DNA from: Chionis minor
Lineage: Eukaryota; Chordata; Aves; Charadriiformes; Chionididae
Direction: 5' to 3'
DNA length: 64,000 bases
NCBI GenBank assembly: GCA_013398295.1
Contig: VZSF01002036.1
Location: 330,014 to 394,013, forward strand
Each line of letters opens with the position of its first letter. The stretch's first letter is position 1. The position numbers were made by a program, and so were the translations under genes. This document shows positions 58,136 through 64,000 of this stretch, in pieces. Below the pieces are notes generated by a model that was not told the DNA's origin, did no database searches, and saw nothing but the letters and a program-made list of their open reading frames with translations.

Positions 58136-60832
58136 GAGTTTGAAAAGAAAAGAGAAAATGCAAAAGATTTGTGGAAGATATAGTTCAATTAAGCAGATAC
58201 AGTAAGACAATTCTGTTCTGCGTGTGCACTTCCCTCTCCTTTGTGCAGCTGGGAATCTGCCCATTATATTGAGCAGACTCTCACCAGTATGACCAGTCAA
58301 TTTCTTCAGGAACTAGACAATTGTACCTCCAGCTCAGCTTCCACTGTGGATCCACTGCACTTCCCTAAGCAACCGCACAAAAATTAAAACAGGAAAAAGT
58401 TGTCTCTTGTCTCCAAGGTCAGCAGTACGACACAAAATAACTGAGAATGAAAACTGCAAGCTTAGGTAGACTTGAGAGAACTGAGCATCTATGTAGACCT
58501 GTAAGTTATGTGGTGGTGCCACACTTCAAAGCAATAACTCACACCATGACTCTGACAAGTCTGTCTGCTCAATTCTCTGCTTGCCCAAGCACTGAAATGC
58601 CAGTTCAGCAGATGACCTGAACCACCCATTCCTCTTCCCTGATGACCAAAATCTAAATGATATTTCCAGAAATGTTGTATTCTTTGCATCATTTTCCCCT
58701 TTTTCACAGCTCTTGCAAATCTCTCAGACACCTGGAATTCTAGACCAAAGACCAAATCCTTCATCTCCCACAATGGCAATAAACTATGAGAATTTCAGAT
58801 TAGAAATAGGTTGCAGCTGCCACATATAATGCCACATATAACGCAGAATGGGAAAAGTCAGCCTTTACTGCTTCCCTAAGAAAAGAAAAATTAACCCTTG
58901 TCTTGCAGTTTAATAGTTACCTCTTATTTGAAGCACATTTTCTTCCAGTTGTTTACAGGAAGAAAAGCTCAGAAGAAGAGCCCACTCACCCTTGCTGCCA
59001 GTTAAACTTTTAGGGATAGTTTTAGAACTTTTGAAAAAGAAAAGTTCATCTTCCCTGAACCTGTGCATTACCTAACAATGCCCATAATCATTTGCTCCTC
59101 ATTTCATCAATTTCTACATTTATTACAGTTTTATCACATATTAGAGATAGCTAACATCTTTTGCATGGTTACCAGACCCTCTCTAATGTCAGAATGAAGC
59201 TGGGTGTATAAAGACTTCAAAGATTAGGATCACTGCATGGCTAGCACAAGTCCTATTTATTTCTAAGATATCATAGCAGCTGAGATCAGATGGGGTATTT
59301 GGGCCAGTAGGTCACAGTTTCACTGGGAGAGGGGATGGCTTTTTCTGCGAGAGGTCCTAAGCCCGAGTAAACTGGGCAGTATATCATACTGCAAAGTCTC
59401 TGAAGCTGCTTTCATGGACAACAGCGATGACAATCGGACATCTTCATTCTATGAGAGTTGGCTTTGAAAAACAGCAACGTTAAATTGTACCGTGGCTCCA
59501 AATGTGCACGCAGACAAACTGAAGTAGTAATTTTAATGAACACACTCAAACATTGTTAATGTCCCTACTGAGTTTCAGGTTATATACTTTTTTGAAAATC
59601 ATATATCAGCTATGTCTGTTCACTTGTGAGATGACAAAAGATGGAAAAATACATTGTGCCGCAACTCACAAGAAACTTCCTTTGAAGCACTGACTCTTCA
59701 GCAGCAGCATGGAGTAGGGGCTTTGCACAGCCTTCTCCAGCAAGCCCCATTCTTCACAGCACTGCTTTTGGTGGCTCACACCCCCACGCTGCCCTTTGTC
59801 CAGCCGTGAGGGTCGGATACTGCCAACAATGGCTCCATTCTACAAAACAGGAAGACCACTCATACACTAAAATGGCAACTGTCTGTACAGCATCCTTTGT
59901 GGCAACTAAATGAATGTCAGCCTTGTCTTAGGCTCTGTTTTTCATATAATTTCTGCTTTATTTTAAATTGTACCTTAGCTATACATACAGCTCTTTGAAA
60001 CATAACATTCTTCTGCCTCCAATTTTGGATCCTCTTTCTAACACCAAGCCGTTACGTGCACATTAGGTTGTTTAAGAGGGAAGAGGATTTGATGCCTCAC
60101 GTAGACTTGCTTGACTAATGTGTCTGTTTAACCACAGAAACTTCCCAGGCTGTGGAGACATGCAGAGATGAGACTCACCACCTGGTGCACTGTGAAAATG
60201 CAAACCTTCCCAGCACACCTGTATTTTGTGTGTGCCCTCTGCTCAAATTTCTGCATCGCTCAAAAAAGTACTAAGACCTTCAACAAAAAGAAAAGCAGTC
60301 CCTGAGATGGTAAAATTGGGTCAGACCACAGATAGGATGTCATCTGAGAAAGACAAGCACTTCCAAAAGAAAAAGCCACAACTTCCTCGAGGAAAGCACA
60401 AGCAACCTCCAAACCTTGAAACAAGTGCAAAAAAATCACTGGCATTTGCTGTCCTGCATCTTGTGGGTATCAAGGAAGAGGCAGGTCTGGATTTGGTGTC
60501 AGAAAAGGGTGAGGAAACTGCAGTCCAGTACAGGATGTGCCTCTGCAGAGATACGTGGCTGAGAAAGACACAGCAAAGAGGAGTAAGTCAAAACAAGCTC
60601 AATCTGGGAGTTTCAAAGCACAGGTTTCCTCACTTCAGCAAACCCACTTGTGCTAAGGCATCTAGACAGCAAATTCTATCCTGGAGAAGTCTTTCCCCAA
60701 TTGCTCACTGATTTTTTTTGTCTTGCCCTTTTTCCCAAATAAGAGACCTTATATTCAACAATATCTTGGCACGTACTAGTGCATATTAAGGAAAGCACAG
60801 GCTCAGTTCAGATTTTTCTTGTTTACAATTTC
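58136..60832. other. noncoding interval; one weak candidate exon
   Basis: A 12-bp unit TGCCACATATAA is duplicated in tandem at 58,818-58,841. At 60,138 a segment follows an acceptor (TGTCTGTTTAACCACAG) and contains an ATG frame reading MRLTTWCTVKMQTFPAHLYF with a hydrophobic, Cys-rich core, ending after 44 codons. An overlapping frame in another phase is open for about 160 codons (60,226-60,711, Lys/Gln-rich, no good start). Neither is recognised; both are probably chance. Confidence 0.3.
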
Positions 60833-60910
60833 AGGCTGAATTCTGCCCTCCAGTCTTGACTCCAATGGGAGTAACACTTGTGTAATTGAATACAGAATGC
60901 AACCCTTAGG
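60833..60910. repeat. palindromic ancient repeat (GCTGAATTCTGCCC...)
   Basis: The + strand reads GGCTGAATTCTGCCCTCCAG, then GACTCCAATGGGAGTAACAC with TTGTGTAATTGAATACAGAA. This follows a short reptile/bird interspersed repeat that starts 'gctgaattctgccc', carries 'gtcaatgggagt' in the middle and ends with the complement of its start. The terminal arm here (CAGAATGCAACCC) is degenerate. Confidence 0.55.
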
Positions 60911-61071
60911 GTTTTGGTCTGACCAGTAACAGAACTTTATGTGTGTTTAATTCATTTTTAGGTTTAGGCATTTTTTTCAAATTGGGGCATAAGTTCTGCT
61001 CTCGTGTTAGGAATGAAAATTATAAAAAAGGGCAGAAACTTATCTTTGGCTTCTGTACAGTCGGACATCCA

Positions 61072-61088
61072 TGCATACATACATACAT
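61072..61088. repeat. CATA microsatellite
   Basis: About four tandem CATA units within ATGCATACATACATACATAA. Confidence 0.85.
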
Positions 61089-61270
61089 AACGCGGAGCGA
61101 GAAAGAGGGGGAGAAATGTCTGGAAGAGATTATTTTTAGAAAGGATATAACCATTAGACATACTTCGTTATTGTTGAGAAAGTCTTCAAATCCAATGCAG
61201 TAACAAAAGAGTCACTTCTTGTTTATTGATGAGAACGCTTCAGCACTGGGCTGTAACAGGGCCCTATTGT

Positions 61271-61319
61271 GAGGAGGAGAGCCGGCCGCCGGCTCCCTCG
61301 GCTTCCCTGAGAGGAGGAG
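61271..61319. other. GC-rich hairpin block between GAGGAGGAG direct repeats
   Basis: A 49-bp block far more GC-rich than its surroundings. GAGGAGGAG occurs at 61,271-61,279 and 61,311-61,319. Between them AGCCGGC-C-GCCGGCT (61,280-61,294) is a perfect 7-bp inverted repeat with several CpGs. No gene lies nearby in either direction. Confidence 0.6.
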
Positions 61320-61984
61320 CAGGCCTCGCTGTTTTGAAGGTCACTGCATAATACATTCATATTTATGGCGCTGAGCACAGAATTGCCTATTTTGTAGACA
61401 TTTGCTTGTCTGTAAATTTTCTGTTGTGAAAAGGTGACAACATTTAGGGTGGGATAAAATGCACCTGAAGGAAGAGATTAACATGGTTGTAAGGAAGGAT
61501 TTTTTCATTAAGAAACTTGGCCTACTTAAGTCTGTGTCTGTGATCAGTAATAACCAACCTTCTCCTGAAACATCAATTCATTTCCAAAACTACAGTAACC
61601 CCTAAGTTCTCAAAATTTTACCAGGCCACGGGAAAGCAGGTACTGTACCAAATCTGAAAGTTTAATTGGGGGTAGGGGAGGGAAAGGCAAAGATAATGTA
61701 AAAAGAGAATTCAAAGACAAATCCATAAAAAAAACCCTAACACTCTTTGGATTTTTATTCTCTGAAAACCCGACAGAAGGCTCTTACACCAGTGCCAGTC
61801 TGGAGAGGAAAGGAACTGGGGAATTGTGACAAATTCAGTACAACAGACAAAATTTCAGGACATTTTAGCAGACAGGGACAAGAAGAAATTGCCAAGATGA
61901 GACTTCATCCAAGTTGTCTGAGAACTCATATGTGAAATCAAACAGTAATGGTGCTTTGGTTTAAAGCAGCCACAGAGGCAGAGA

Positions 61985-62845
61985 AACAAAATGTGACTAA
62001 TGTGATGTTGATCTTCATTAAAGTCCTTACAAATGAGCCTAGTAACTGCAGGCCTGGAAGTTTATTTCTGCATCAGGTAAATAAGGAGAGACCGTAACAA
62101 AACATCAGTAGCCATATGGGAAGAGGGTCAGGATTAACTTCTCTACAGCAGTCATGCCCCAAAATATTTTATAGTTGTTAGATCACATCAACATGTGTAT
62201 GGATAACACAGACAGTTGATACAGTGTGACTGGATTTTCAACAGACTTTCAACAAAATCCCTCACCAAAGACTCTTAGAGAAACAAAAACTTGAAGATTA
62301 GTCATGGGCTAAAGGGAAGGTATTCCTCAGGATTAGCGACTGTTGAAAAGAAGGGAAACAAAGGCGAACAGTAAGTGGTCAGTTTTCACAGAGAAGGATG
62401 ATTACTGGCAGAATCCTCTGGAGATCTCTGCTGGGATTCTGCTGCTCAACATATTCAAAAATTATGTGGAAAATGTTAAGTAGTGAGTTAGCAAAGTTTA
62501 CAGGTGATAAGAATTATTCAGGCGTAAATCTATGTATAAAGTGTTATGAAAAGGTCTTATGAGTAATGCAACAAGAAAATAAGAGATGAAAGGAAGGGTA
62601 AAAACTTGGAGGAAAACAGCCTTAAGAATATCTACAGGAGGAGAGGTTCTTATCTCAGGAGAGAGATCTTAGAGGATTGTGAGTCCTTTGGCAACGCCAG
62701 TACAATACAATTGACAACCAAAAGACAATGGGAAAGTTATTATCAGAAGAAGAATCTGAGACAGAAAATGTCATTGTGCTTGTGTCTAAGTCCCTGGTAC
62801 ATCCATAACCTGAGCTGTGTGTGCAGTTGCAGTGAGCAATGCTGG
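61985..62845 (+). mobile_element. CR1 LINE, ORF2 (reverse transcriptase region onward)
   Basis: Seen: CTAATGTGATGTTGATCTTC, TAACTGCAGGCCTGGAAG with TTTATTTCTGCATCAGGTAA, AATCCCTCACCAAAGACTCT, AGTCATGGGCTAAAGGGAAG, TGGTCAGTTTTCACAGAGAA, GATCTCTGCTGGGATTCTGC, CAACATATTCAAAAATTATG, AGCAAAGTTTACAGGTGATA and GACAGAAAATGTCATTGTGC. The order is that of the CR1 polymerase palm and thumb region and the coding sequence after it. The usual 3'UTR is missing, so the copy is truncated at both ends or its tail has decayed. No intact frame remains. Confidence 0.85.
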
Positions 62846-64000
62846 GGAACACCAAATGGTTTCTGTATGAGTAAGACTGAATATGGCTGTGAGAGTCTCA
62901 AATATGTCGTTCATGCGTCTGATTATAACTTCACAGCCTGCAAATGGAGCCTAGTGTAAAAGCATCCATCCTACTGCATACCTCCTGTAGAGAGTCTGAG
63001 CAGGACCGCCAACATGATATGCTCAGGACATATCTCATCCCATGAGAAAGAACTGTCAAGTGTGTGCCCTAGCAACCAAGCATTTCTGGAAAGAGTCAGC
63101 TTTACTATATATGTGTTGTACAGGTGGTTTCTGTAAGCACAGCAATGCTTTGCCAGGCAGTAGATATCTACACACTGCTGTCCAGGAAATGTACACTGTG
63201 AGCATGGTGACCCTACCACCTTCCCAGGGGTATCCACCCACATTTTCTCGTGCTTCTAGAGCATCCTATGGCTCCACAGCAGGAAGATCTAAACAGTGGC
63301 TAAAGAAGACTCCCTGAGGTTTGCATGGCCAAGGTAGGTATTGGTAAAAGGCTTTTCTGCAGCAGATGCTGGAGAGTTTTAGAGAATACGCGTATTCCTA
63401 CATGTACATGTGCATGTCTACCTAGGTATGCATACATGTGTGTTGATATCCCTCTATATGGCTGATACAGATGTTCAACATTAGATAGATATATAGCTGT
63501 CTAATAGTGAAAAGCACACCATGTGTAGTAAATCATTTTACCAAGTCAGATTAAAGGTGCTGTTACTCATGGCAATGTAATACTATCTGTAATTTCTGTG
63601 TTAAACTTGACATTATAAATCCTTTAATCTGGGTATTTAAAAGCTGTTCTATGGCTCATTTTTCAAACGGCATTCCAGTTAACACATTTACTGCTAATGA
63701 ACCACTAACATGTTCTCTCTTTCTTAGATAAACGCTGTTGACCAACATTATTATTTGCTCGTCAAATAATTTTTTTTTTGGCTTTTTAATTTAATTGCTT
63801 CAATAAAAATATACCCCAATAATGCATTTTTAATTACACTTCCCAGGTGACCTATGCAAAAAGAGGTTTTATAATGAAGCCACAATAATTAGCCTGTCAC
63901 AGTCCAGTTTGGGGCTATTGTGTAGTTGTCCTTTCCATAGTTCACCTTAGCCTGACTGGAATTCTAAAAACCTTATATATTATCTCCCATAACACTTAGA
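62846..64000. other. noncoding interval with palindrome cluster and AT-rich tail
   Basis: No gene seen. GAATACGCGTATTC at 63,384-63,397 is a perfect 14-bp palindrome, followed by several CATG-centred near-palindromes up to about 63,440. From about 63,640 the sequence is AT-rich, complex and rich in TTAATT/ATTA cores (for example GCATTTTTAATTACAC), resembling conserved noncoding DNA. Confidence 0.35.

Noticed and set aside
60138..60308. Short frame MRLTTWCTVKMQTF..., briefly reminiscent of an IGF1 leader exon
   Set aside because: Only a five-residue resemblance (VKMQT against VKMHT), and the conserved mature-hormone sequence that would have to follow is absent.
60226..60711. Longest open frame in the window, about 160 codons
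   Set aside because: It starts at TTG, has a Lys/Gln-rich low-information translation, no recognised domain, and an overlapping frame in another phase. Its length is compatible with chance.
1..64000. Bacterial-type systems (operons, CRISPR arrays, defence islands, prophage)
   Set aside because: No ribosome-binding-site-led gene runs, no regularly spaced repeats, and repeat content typical of sauropsid nuclear DNA.

Overview
This window looks like eukaryotic nuclear DNA from a sauropsid, most likely a bird. It is AT-rich and has no compact gene organisation. No open frame is longer than about 160 codons, roughly what chance gives in noncoding DNA of this composition. It carries old, diverged CR1 LINE copies whose 3' ends match the amniote/archosaur CR1 pattern, decayed tRNA-derived SINEs with recognisable A and B boxes, and short palindromic repeats of a kind common in reptile and bird genomes. 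There is no bacterial or viral gene organisation, no operon, no CRISPR array and no rRNA or tRNA gene that I can support. The taxonomic call rests on recalled repeat-family consensus, not on alignment.

Layout. 0-5 kb: unique sequence with a small CpG-rich patch near 0.9-1.1 kb, a tRNA-type SINE at 1.4-1.5 kb and three exon-like segments. 5-12 kb: featureless. 12-15 kb: AT-rich sequence dense in homeodomain, POU and FOX-like words, resembling conserved noncoding DNA. 15-22 kb: scattered exon-like segments, a SINE, and a pyrimidine microsatellite with an ambiguous base at 20,610. 22.9-23.9 kb: a CR1 3' fragment. 24-36 kb: mostly featureless, with old SINE remnants. 36.7-44.6 kb: the densest run of exon-like segments on the + strand, ending in two canonical poly(A) signals. 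44.6-55 kb: ancient palindromic repeats, an AT-rich island, two poly-T tracts (one with an N) and a small signal-peptide ORF at 50.9 kb. 55-58.1 kb and 62-62.9 kb: CR1 copies, all in + orientation. The final kilobase is again AT-rich and enhancer-like.

No gene was recognised with confidence. The most interesting candidate is a + strand transcription unit ending near 44.57 kb. Eight splice-bounded segments between 599 and 43,643 can be read in one consistent frame. Seven are internal, each interrupting the frame after codon position 1 with a length divisible by three, and one is terminal. No stop codon arises at any junction. Some of this may be selection from many pseudo-splice sites, so it is a hypothesis for RNA evidence to test. 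If it is not coding, a spliced long noncoding RNA or chance are the alternatives.
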